DNA of 64,000 nucleotides from Novosphingobium sp. SCN 66-18 (GTDB taxonomy: Bacteria > Pseudomonadota > Alphaproteobacteria > Sphingomonadales > Sphingomonadaceae): positions 1-64,000 of the forward strand of contig MEGD01000011.1 of the NCBI GenBank assembly GCA_001725355.1, written 5' to 3'. This document shows, one piece after another, positions 56,687-64,000 of the stretch. Position 1 is the stretch's first letter. Each line of letters begins with the position of its first letter. Under the pieces are notes generated by a model. It was not told the origin of the DNA. It saw only the letters and a program-made list of their open reading frames with translations, and ran no database searches. Both the position numbers and the translations under genes were made by a program.

Positions 56687-56971
56687 ATGAATCGCTATAC
56701 GGTTCCCGCGCATCTCGATGATCCCGAACTCATCGGCTTTTGGACGCTCGATGAGTTTCTCGCGATGATCTTGCCCTTCGCGTGGGGGATCCTGTCTCAA
56801 CATATTCTGATCGGGATTTCAGCAAGCGTGCTGGCCTGGTGGGGATTGCGCAAGTTGAAGGCGGGACGTGCCGTCTCGTGGATCATTCATTCGGCCTACT
56901 GGTACCTGCCCGGTGCCTTCATGGGCCTCAAGGCGACGCCGCCCTCCCATCTTCGACTGATGGCGGGCTGA
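56687..56971 (+). CDS. Conjugative transfer protein TraL
   Basis: This 94-aa protein has the TraL pattern: RYTVPAHLDDPELIGFWTLDEF at the start, then two membrane helices (LPFAWGILSQHILIGISASVLAWW) and a short tail. TraL helps build the pilus at the inner membrane. It is two bases upstream of traE. Confidence 0.9.
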   Translation: MNRYTVPAHLDDPELIGFWTLDEFLAMILPFAWGILSQHILIGISASVLAWWGLRKLKAGRAVSWIIHSAYWYLPGAFMGLKATPPSHLRLMAG

Positions 56972-56972
56972 T

Positions 56973-57578
56973 ATGGACCTCTCGATTTCCCACGGCCAGG
57001 CGCAGCGGCTTTTGAAGCAGCGCAACCTCCTGGCGATCACGGCAACCGGACTGTTCGGCCTCAGCGTGCTGCTGACGCTCACCGCAGCGCACCGCGATCG
57101 CGAGGTCGTGTTGCAGCCGGTGCTGGCCAAGCCGCTGACGCTGTCCTCGAGCCACGTCGACAAGGACTATCTCGAGCTGGTGACGCGCGATGCCGCGCTG
57201 CTCACGCTCAACCGCTCGCCGTCGAACCTGCAGTACTGGATGGATTCAATCCTGGCGATTACCGATCCCAGGACCCACGGCCGGATGAAGGCCGAACTCA
57301 TGAAGGTGTTCAATGAGCAGAACGGCTCGAGCGTCTCGCAGTACTTCACGATTGAGCAGCTAAGCGTCGATCCGGACGCCCTCACGAGCGAGGTCAACGG
57401 CGTCCTCCACACTGTCGTCGGCTCCAAGGAAGTGACCGCCGAGGCGCGGACCTTCCGCTTCGTGTGGAGCTACTCGGGCGTCAGCCTCAAGCTGGCCGGG
57501 TTCGGGCGCGTCACCAAGCATGACGGCGGTTCCGACGGCGGCAAAACGAGCAACAAGAGCGATGGGGGAGAGGGGTGA
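56973..57578 (+). CDS. Conjugative transfer protein TraE
   Basis: This 201-aa protein has an N-terminal membrane helix (LLAITATGLFGLSVLLTLTAA) and a periplasmic VirB8-like domain. It belongs to the T4SS inner-membrane scaffold. The C-terminus is Gly/Ser/Lys-rich and overlaps the traK start. Confidence 0.9.
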   Translation: MDLSISHGQAQRLLKQRNLLAITATGLFGLSVLLTLTAAHRDREVVLQPVLAKPLTLSSSHVDKDYLELVTRDAALLTLNRSPSNLQYWMDSILAITDPRTHGRMKAELMKVFNEQNGSSVSQYFTIEQLSVDPDALTSEVNGVLHTVVGSKEVTAEARTFRFVWSYSGVSLKLAGFGRVTKHDGGSDGGKTSNKSDGGEG

Positions 57579-58372
57579 TGGCCCAGCTTGGATGGGGCGC
57601 GATTGGCGTGGGCGCAGTGCTTGCCGGCCGGCCCTATGCGATTAGCGGAAGGCCGGTGGGCGCGGCGCTTATCTGCCTTGGCGCGATGTGCCTCGCGGCT
57701 CCTGCCGTGGCCGACCAAAGCATACCTGCGGCCGACAACGGCACGGTCACCTGCGTGGCCTCGGCCAAGGACCTCACCCGCATCAGCCTTGCCGGCGACC
57801 AGTTCACCTCGGTCTCGAAGATCAGCACCGGCAATCCGGCCGAGGACTTCAAGATCGTCAACGAGCCGGTGCGCGGCGACATCTATCTCTCGGTTCCCGA
57901 CGGTTTCACAAAGCCCAACCTCTCGTTCTTCGGCACCACCCGCAAGGGCTACGTCTACAAGTTCGTTTGCCAGGTTCGAGGGCAAGACGCCGAGCAGGTG
58001 TTCGTCACCAACACGGCGATCAAAGCCGAGGCCGCACGCGACTGGGAGGTGCGAAGCTCGCCCGAGGACAGCGCGGTGCGCCTCGCCCAAGCCATGTACC
58101 GCAGCGAAACCATCGAGGGCTTTGAGGTGCGCCAGGACGTGCTCGAGCCGGTCACGGTCGGCAAGCTCGAGGTCCAGCAGATCGGTGAATACCGCGGCGC
58201 CGACCTCAAGGGGCTGGTCCTGCGCGTCCGCAACACCGGACGCGACGCGCTGCCGCTCGACGAGAACATGCTCGCCGCCAAGGGCGCGGTCGCCTTCATG
58301 ACCCCGGTCAGCGAGCTCGCGCCCGGGCAGGCCGCCGCCGTCTACCTCATCCAGTCGAATGGAGGCCGCTGA
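57578..58372 (+). CDS. Conjugative transfer protein TraK
   Basis: This 264-aa secretin-like protein has a signal peptide (MCLAAPAVADQ) and a beta-rich body (VTCVASAKDLTRISLAGDQ, FVTNTAIKAEAARDWEV). TraK is the outer-membrane VirB9-like subunit. The ATG at 57578 overlaps the traE stop; GTG at 57575 is an alternative. Confidence 0.88.
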   Translation: MAQLGWGAIGVGAVLAGRPYAISGRPVGAALICLGAMCLAAPAVADQSIPAADNGTVTCVASAKDLTRISLAGDQFTSVSKISTGNPAEDFKIVNEPVRGDIYLSVPDGFTKPNLSFFGTTRKGYVYKFVCQVRGQDAEQVFVTNTAIKAEAARDWEVRSSPEDSAVRLAQAMYRSETIEGFEVRQDVLEPVTVGKLEVQQIGEYRGADLKGLVLRVRNTGRDALPLDENMLAAKGAVAFMTPVSELAPGQAAAVYLIQSNGGR

Positions 58373-59751
58373 TGGATTGGAAGAACCCGTTCCGCAAAGG
58401 CCCCAAGGCGCTCGATGGGCCTGCCGGCGTCACTGAAGACAGCGATGCCTCCCCGCTTGGCGATGCGATCGTCGCCAACGAGGCAGTCAAGAAAAAGCAG
58501 ATGCTGCTCCTTGGCGCAGGCGGTCTTGCCGCCCTGCTGATCGGCTCGACCTACATCTTTTCGGGCGACGGCAAGAGCAGCGATGCTCATGTCAAAAAGG
58601 AAGTCGGCGAGGTCTCGGTAGACGAGATGGTCAACAAGAACATGGCCGAGAAGGAGTGGCGCGCCCAATCCGAGGCCCAGATGATGGCGATGGACAATAA
58701 CATGCGCGCGCTTGCCGCCCGCGCGCAGCGCGCCGACCAGCTCGAGGCGCAAATGGCCCAGAGCCAGGCACAAGCTGCGGGAGTATCGCCGGACACCGAG
58801 CGGGTGCTCTCCGCCTACCAAAGCGAGAACGAGCAGCTCAAAGCAGCGCTCGCGGCAGCGCGGCAGTCGCCGGTCATGGGCCAGCCTGTCGTGGGTCCGG
58901 GCGCGACCCCCGTTGGGCCCAACGCGATGTACGGGCGCACCAGTCCGCCGAGCTACCAGAGCGCGCAGGCAACCCCGGCGGGGCAAGCGGCGGCGGCGGC
59001 AGCTGGCCTCCCGACCGGGCGAGGCAGCGAGGTCAGTCTCGTCTCGTTTGGCGAAGGCGCGAGCGGGACCGGCAGCCCGGTGCCCAAGGGCAACACGGTC
59101 TATACCGACAGCGCCAACTACCTGCCGCCGAACTCGATCGCGGTCGCCAAGGTCATTGTCGGGGTCGATGCAGCCGCCGGCGTCCAGAGCCAGACCGATC
59201 CGCTTCCCGTTGTGCTGCGGATCACCGGGCCTGCCCGCTCGGTCTATGACAATGGACGTCTCCTCACCACCAACATCGCCGGATGCCTGGTCAACGGCGC
59301 GGCGCGCGGCGACCTCTCGTCCGAAAAGGTCTACGTCAAGCTGCAGCGGATGACCTGCCCGCAGCCGAACGGCCGCTACGCGGTCTCGGACGTGAAGGGC
59401 TTCATCGCTTTCGGCGGGAAGACCGGGGTGAGGGGGCGGGTAGTGAGCCGCGAAGGCTCGCTCGTCGGCCAGGCTTTCCTTGCCGGGCTCGCCGGCGGGT
59501 TCGGACGCGGGTTCTCGGCCAACACCAATTCGATCCTTCAGGGAACCAACGTCAATGTGAACGGCCAGCGCCAGAAGCTTGGTGCCGGAGAGATCCTCCA
59601 GGGCGGGCTCGGCGAGGGCGTCGCGACCTCGGCCGACACTGTGTCCAAATACCTGATCGAACGGGCCGAACAGTACCAGCCCGTGATCGAGATGCCGACC
59701 GGGATCGATGTCGAAATCGTGTTCCTCGAGGGCGTGTTCATCAACGGATGA
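58372..59751 (+). CDS. Conjugative transfer protein TraB
   Basis: This 459-aa VirB10-like protein has a membrane helix (LLLGAGGLAALLIGSTYIF, residues about 44-62), a coiled-coil/Ala-Gln linker (MRALAARAQRADQLEAQMAQSQA), a low-complexity segment and a C-terminal beta-barrel (NSIAVAKVIVGVDAAAGV, PLPVVLRITGPA, GRGFSANTNSI). It spans the envelope in the T4SS core. It starts on the last base of the traK stop. Confidence 0.92.
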   Translation: MDWKNPFRKGPKALDGPAGVTEDSDASPLGDAIVANEAVKKKQMLLLGAGGLAALLIGSTYIFSGDGKSSDAHVKKEVGEVSVDEMVNKNMAEKEWRAQSEAQMMAMDNNMRALAARAQRADQLEAQMAQSQAQAAGVSPDTERVLSAYQSENEQLKAALAAARQSPVMGQPVVGPGATPVGPNAMYGRTSPPSYQSAQATPAGQAAAAAAGLPTGRGSEVSLVSFGEGASGTGSPVPKGNTVYTDSANYLPPNSIAVAKVIVGVDAAAGVQSQTDPLPVVLRITGPARSVYDNGRLLTTNIAGCLVNGAARGDLSSEKVYVKLQRMTCPQPNGRYAVSDVKGFIAFGGKTGVRGRVVSREGSLVGQAFLAGLAGGFGRGFSANTNSILQGTNVNVNGQRQKLGAGEILQGGLGEGVATSADTVSKYLIERAEQYQPVIEMPTGIDVEIVFLEGVFING

Positions 59752-59761
59752 GGAGGGTGTC

Positions 59762-60637
59762 ATGAAGCTGAAGTCACTGAATTGGGGGCCGATAGCCCTT
59801 CGCAAATTGGCGATGCCGCTCGCGGCGATCGCGCTTGGCAGCGGGGGCTCGCTGGTCTGGGCGAACGCCAATGCCAATGCGCCAAGCGCCCCTTCGGAAG
59901 CCGATCTTGCGGTGACCGCGGCGCTCAAGGAACGCCTGCCGCGCACGCAAGTTGCCCACGTCAATTGCCAGGTCGTCGACGGGGTCTGCGAAGTCACGGC
60001 GGGATCGCAGCTGTTCTACGTCGACAGGACCGCGCGCTATCTCCTGATCGGCCGCGTCTACGACATGCAGACCCGCCAGGACCTGACCGCCGTGCGCCTG
60101 CTCGAGGTCAACCCCGATCTGCTGGTCGGCGGGGCCGCCGGCAGCAAGCAGGAAGCCCAGGAAGTCGAGACCCCCCGCCGCGGCGTAAGCACTCCGTCGG
60201 CGAGCGGTGCTCCCCGGATGATGTCGCTCGCCGCACTGCCCGAGGCGGGCGGCATTGTCTGGGGAGCAAACTCGGGCCCGACCGTCACCGTCTTCAGCGA
60301 CTTTCGCTGCGGCTATTGCCGGGCGCTTTCGGGCGTTCTCGAGACGATGAACGTGCGGGTGATCGAGCGGCCGATCTCGGTGCTTGGCAGCCGCGACCTT
60401 GCCAACCAGGTGTTCTGCGCGCGCGACCGGCGGAAAGCAGTCAAGGCAGCCTATGCGGGCGCCCCGATCACCGACACACGGGCCTGCGACACCTCGCCGC
60501 TCGATGCCAACGAACGCTTCGCCCGCGAGCAGGGCCTGGCTGGCACGCCGGTCATCGTGCGTTCGGACGGGGCGGTGATCGAAGGCTTCCGCCCGCGCGA
60601 GGTGCTCGAGCAGTGGCTGAAGGGCGCCCGCTCATGA
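59762..60637 (+). CDS. DsbC-like thiol isomerase
   Basis: This 291-aa protein has a signal segment, an N-terminal dimerisation-like domain (VNCQVVDGVCEVTAGSQLFYVD) and a thioredoxin domain with the active site FSDFRCGYCRA and cis-Pro loop GLAGTPVIV. It should shuffle disulphides of periplasmic T4SS parts. AGGAGGG precedes the ATG. The stop overlaps the next start. Confidence 0.9.
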   Translation: MKLKSLNWGPIALRKLAMPLAAIALGSGGSLVWANANANAPSAPSEADLAVTAALKERLPRTQVAHVNCQVVDGVCEVTAGSQLFYVDRTARYLLIGRVYDMQTRQDLTAVRLLEVNPDLLVGGAAGSKQEAQEVETPRRGVSTPSASGAPRMMSLAALPEAGGIVWGANSGPTVTVFSDFRCGYCRALSGVLETMNVRVIERPISVLGSRDLANQVFCARDRRKAVKAAYAGAPITDTRACDTSPLDANERFAREQGLAGTPVIVRSDGAVIEGFRPREVLEQWLKGARS

Positions 60638-61788
60638 CCGCGCTGACGCCGGGGCAGCTTGCCGGTCTGGGCCGCGCGGTGGCGCGCAAGTCGCGTGGGC
60701 AGGTCTCGCTGCCGCCGGTCGCGATCGACCTGGCCGAGGCGATTGCGCTGTGGCACGAGGTCGCCGCGAGCTTCGGCAATGTCGATGGCCGGCTGCTCGC
60801 CGCGCGCGATCTCGACCGTCTGCGCCGCCGGTCCTGGCATGTTTCGCACGGGTACGTGGCGCTTGGCGAAGCCAGCCTCAGCGTCGAGGCGGGCCTTGCC
60901 TTCTGGCGCCTTGCCCTGCGCCTCGGGAAACTGGCCGAGCAGCGCAAGGCAGGCGGTCTCATGCGGGCGGCATCGGTCGCTGCGCTCGGCCTCGCCGCAA
61001 CCCAGCTCGCGGCCTGCACCAGTCTCTTCGGTGGCAACATCAAGGGGAGCTTCGCTTGCAGCGCGCCGAACGGCACCTGCGCGCCTTCGACGGTGATCGA
61101 CGACCAGGCCTTGTCGGTGATCCAGAATGCCCGGCCGATGACCCCCGCTGGACCGTATATGCGCTCGCCCACCGCTGCGCGGCCAACAACTGCGGCCTAT
61201 GTCCCGACCGGATCGGTGCGCATTACGCCCGCACAGAGCGGCATGGTCCACCGCGAACGCCGGGTGCTCCGCGTGGTGTTCCCGTCGTTCGTCGATGGCG
61301 GCGGCAATCTCCATGAGCCGCGGATCGTCCATGCGGTGGTCGATGACGGGGCCTGGATGCAGTTCTCGACGGGCGAGCCCACGGCGATCGACCAGATCGA
61401 GGGCCGCTCGGCAAGCCTCGCCAGCGCGGCTTTCACCCCGCCGTCCTTGCCGGATGCGGCGACCCTGCCGAGTGACATGTCACCCGCGCCGGAGGTCAAA
61501 GCCGCACCTGCTGGACCGCCAAGTCCCGAAGCCGTTGCGGCCGCGCGCGCCAAGGGTGCAGCATTGAAGGCAGGGAGCGCGATCGACGCGATCCGCGCCG
61601 AGGTGCAAAGCCGCCTCGCGCAAACGGCGAAGGTCCCTGGCGCGGTGCCGCCTGTAGCGGCCTTCGCGCCTGACGCGGCACAAGGCGCGGCACATAATGC
61701 GGCACCTGCCGACGCGGTCAAACCCGCTCCTGTCGCCGCAGCGCCGGTCAATGCCCCGGCGGCCTTTGCCGCCAAGGTCGAGGAGTAG
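60634..61788 (+). CDS. TraV-type lipoprotein with N-terminal extension
   Basis: The frame runs 384 codons. From codon 110 (ATG at 60961) it reads as TraV: a lipoprotein signal MRAASVAALGLAATQLAAC and CSAPNGTCAPS Cys pair, ending in an Ala/Pro-rich tail. The first 109 codons (MTALTPGQLAGLGRAVARKSRGQ on) form a separate helical block coupled to dsbC by ATGA. Either two genes share a frame with no stop between them or there is a fused protein; TraV itself probably starts at 60961. TraV is the VirB7-like outer-membrane lipoprotein. Confidence 0.8.
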   Translation: MTALTPGQLAGLGRAVARKSRGQVSLPPVAIDLAEAIALWHEVAASFGNVDGRLLAARDLDRLRRRSWHVSHGYVALGEASLSVEAGLAFWRLALRLGKLAEQRKAGGLMRAASVAALGLAATQLAACTSLFGGNIKGSFACSAPNGTCAPSTVIDDQALSVIQNARPMTPAGPYMRSPTAARPTTAAYVPTGSVRITPAQSGMVHRERRVLRVVFPSFVDGGGNLHEPRIVHAVVDDGAWMQFSTGEPTAIDQIEGRSASLASAAFTPPSLPDAATLPSDMSPAPEVKAAPAGPPSPEAVAAARAKGAALKAGSAIDAIRAEVQSRLAQTAKVPGAVPPVAAFAPDAAQGAAHNAAPADAVKPAPVAAAPVNAPAAFAAKVEE

Positions 61789-61793
61789 GGCCG

Positions 61794-64000
61794 ATGGCTT
61801 CGCGGGGCTTCTGGGACCGGTTTCTCGACATGATGTTCGGCGAAAGCGCGCATCCCGAAGCCGAGCGTCCGGTGCTCGGCGCGCCGATGCTGTCGAACTG
61901 GCTGCCCTATCGCAGCTACGACAAGAAAAACCGGATGTTCATCAACACGGAATCGCTCGGGTTCATTCTCGAACTCGCGCCGATGATGGGCGCTGACGAG
62001 CGCAGCGGCGAAATTCTCACACAGTTCCTTTCCGACGCCGTGCCTTCGGGCTGCGAGATCCAGCTGATCCACTGGCAAAGCCCCTCGGTTGGCGAGCGCA
62101 TCGCCGACTGGGTCATGCCGCGCGTTGTCGCCAAGGGCGTCTATGGCCGCGCCGCCACCCACCGCGCTCGCTGGCTGCGCCGGGCGGCATGGATGTCGAT
62201 CTCGCGCGATGCGCCCTTTTACCTGCGCAATACCCGCGTGATCCTCTCGGTCGGCGCCCGGCTCAGCGGCGGAATCGGCGCCGATGCGCTCAGCTCGGTC
62301 CGCGAAAGCCTCCACGGCACGCTCCAGGCGCTGTCGATCCCTGCGCGCGACGTCGGCCCGGTCGAACTGATCGCCTTCCTCGACGACTTCCTCTGCCCCG
62401 CGGTCGACAATGCCGACCGACCCGAGCACTATTCGGAGCTCGACCCGATCAATATCCAGTGCGTGCGCCGCGACCTCGAGACCCAGGTTACGCCCGATCG
62501 CATCGTGCTTCAAACCGAACGGTTTCGGCCGACAGGCGAAAGCCAAGACGGCGCGCCGGTGATCGGCGAGGTCGTCCCCGACAAGTTCGACTGGCGCTTC
62601 TTCTCGGTCCGCAACCTGCCCAAGCAGTGGGCACCCTGGGACGTCCAGAAGATCATCGGCGACGTTATCAACGACAAGCTGCGCTTCGGTTGCAACGTCA
62701 TGACCGTGCTCGGCCTCGTTTTCCAGGACGAGGAGGCAGCCCAGTCGCGCGCCGGGCTCAAGGTCATGCGCACGACCAGCCTTGCCGACAGCCGCTCGGC
62801 CCGATTCCTGCCCCAGCTCTCCGAGCAGCGCGATGAATGGCAGTACGTTCAGGCCGAAATGCGGCAGGGCCGCAAGCTCGCGCAGGTCTATTACGGGGTT
62901 GGCGCGCTTTCGCCGCTCGGCAAGGGCGACGTCAACGAGCGCATGGTGAAATCGGTCTACAAGGCCTCTGGCTGGGACCTCATCGACGAGCGCTACCTCC
63001 AGGTCATGGGGCTACTCGCCGCCATGCCGCTCTCGTTCCCCAATGGCCTGTCGGCGGATCTGAGGCGCATGAAGCGCTTCAAGACCATGCTGACGACGAC
63101 GGCAGCATCGATCGCGCCGCTGCAAGGCGAGCATACCGGCGGGCACATCCCACACGTGCTACTGATCGGCCGGCGCGGCCAGCCCTTCTTCTGGTCGCCG
63201 TTCCAAAACGCGGCCGGCAACCACAACGTCGCGGTGTTTGGCAAATCGGGCTCGGGCAAGTCGGTCTTCCTGCAGGACGTCTGCGCGGCAATGTCCGGCG
63301 CCGGCGCCAAGGTCATCGTGATCGATGACGGGCGCTCGTTCGAGCACATGGTCAAGGCCTTTGGCGGCGCCTTCGTCGAGTTCAAGCTCTCCTCGGGCTT
63401 CTCATTGAACCCGTTCGACATGATCGATGGCGAGGCGCTGTCCTCGGACGAGGACGGCGCAGACTACGAGGTCGAATGCCTCGCCATGCTGAAGTCGATC
63501 GTCGGGCAGATGGCGCGCCAGCAGGACCGCCTGTCTGACACCGAGCGCGGCCTGATCGATTCCGCGGTGAGCAGCGTCTGGCGCGAAAAGCAGCGTGCCG
63601 GCACCATCGACGACGTTGCCGCCGCGCTCCGCGCCCTGCCATCGCCCTTCGCCGGCGATCTCGCCGATGCGATGTCGCCGTTCCTCAAGGGCGGCACATA
63701 CGGTCGCTTTTTCGAGGGGGCCTGCTCGATGGATCTCTCGGCGGGCCTCACCGTGTTCGAGCTCTCGGATCTCTCATCGAAACCCGAGCTGCGCTCGGTC
63801 GCGCTCACTGCGCTCATGTTCCTGACACTGCGGGTCATGCGCGATCTCGACCGTTCGGTGCCCAAGCTGACCATGATCGACGAGGCCTGGCAGCTCCTTG
63901 GCGGCGGGCAGATGGGCCAGGCGATCGAAACCTATGCCCGCACCTGTCGCAAATATGGCGGCTCGCTGATCACCGCGACCCAGTCCTTGAACGACTTCTA
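61794..64000 (+). CDS. Conjugative ATPase TraC (partial, runs off the window)
   Basis: The 735 codons present have the TraC/VirB4 N-terminal domain (MASRGFWDRFLDMMFGES, LSNWLPYRSYDKKNRMFINTE) and the ATPase domain with Walker A FGKSGSGKSVFLQD (about residue 483) and Walker B LTMIDEAWQLLGG, followed by RKYGGSLITATQSL. It powers pilus assembly and T4SS substrate transfer. The 3' end lies beyond the window. Confidence 0.94.
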   Translation, partial: MASRGFWDRFLDMMFGESAHPEAERPVLGAPMLSNWLPYRSYDKKNRMFINTESLGFILELAPMMGADERSGEILTQFLSDAVPSGCEIQLIHWQSPSVGERIADWVMPRVVAKGVYGRAATHRARWLRRAAWMSISRDAPFYLRNTRVILSVGARLSGGIGADALSSVRESLHGTLQALSIPARDVGPVELIAFLDDFLCPAVDNADRPEHYSELDPINIQCVRRDLETQVTPDRIVLQTERFRPTGESQDGAPVIGEVVPDKFDWRFFSVRNLPKQWAPWDVQKIIGDVINDKLRFGCNVMTVLGLVFQDEEAAQSRAGLKVMRTTSLADSRSARFLPQLSEQRDEWQYVQAEMRQGRKLAQVYYGVGALSPLGKGDVNERMVKSVYKASGWDLIDERYLQVMGLLAAMPLSFPNGLSADLRRMKRFKTMLTTTAASIAPLQGEHTGGHIPHVLLIGRRGQPFFWSPFQNAAGNHNVAVFGKSGSGKSVFLQDVCAAMSGAGAKVIVIDDGRSFEHMVKAFGGAFVEFKLSSGFSLNPFDMIDGEALSSDEDGADYEVECLAMLKSIVGQMARQQDRLSDTERGLIDSAVSSVWREKQRAGTIDDVAAALRALPSPFAGDLADAMSPFLKGGTYGRFFEGACSMDLSAGLTVFELSDLSSKPELRSVALTALMFLTLRVMRDLDRSVPKLTMIDEAWQLLGGGQMGQAIETYARTCRKYGGSLITATQSLNDF

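Overview
The window is high-GC DNA that reads like a sphingomonad or similar alphaproteobacterium. The evidence is the heavy use of GTG starts and ATGA/GTGA overlaps, the paired CopA/CopB copper systems, a FixL-type haem kinase and an F-type conjugation operon with dsbC. The dense accessory content, IS and transposon remnants and tra genes suggest a large plasmid or integrative element. The taxonomy is inferred, not tested.

Bases 1-31800 are mostly a copper/heavy-metal island: a MerR regulator with several Met/His-rich secreted proteins; a redox operon (anchored flavin/2Fe-2S reductase, b-type membrane cytochrome, heptahaem cytochrome c, DUF1622 protein); a Csp-like copper-storage protein; an aldehyde/alcohol dehydrogenase pair; a first copA-copB pair; an MFS transporter; two PepSY proteins; a DUF411 protein; an IS200-type element; a broken TonB receptor joined to a broken CorA; a FixL/FixJ/receiver set; a second copA-copB pair; a CnrYXH-like ECF sigma system; copC-copD; a methyltransferase; a YHS-containing P-type ATPase and a CueR-like regulator.

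Bases 32000-51200 look like a low-oxygen energy and storage island: PHA synthase, a MaoC-phosphotransacetylase fusion, acetate kinase, FabI-like reductase, phasin, a complete nine-gene N-type ATP synthase operon (atpDCQRBEFAG, no delta subunit, Na+-type c-subunit), oleate hydratase, a second FixJ, and a three-gene set of MBL-fold RNase, nucleoside/NMP phosphorylase and PRPP synthetase. Two consecutive genes, PHA synthase and phosphotransacetylase, each carry one in-frame TAG with intact, conserved coding sequence beyond it.

Bases 51400-53700 hold two small membrane-protein genes and a truncated Tn3-family transposase. From 53900 to the right edge lies a conjugation region: lytic transglycosylase, three small genes on the minus strand, an array of helically spaced palindromes, then pilin, traL, traE, traK, traB, dsbC, traV and the start of traC, which runs off the window.

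A recurrent element (consensus YTACGTATAC) lies upstream of copper genes, the dehydrogenase pair, the P-type ATPase and the ATP synthase operon, so copper defence and low-oxygen metabolism may share a regulator. The FixL/FixJ proteins are the obvious candidates, but the link is inference.
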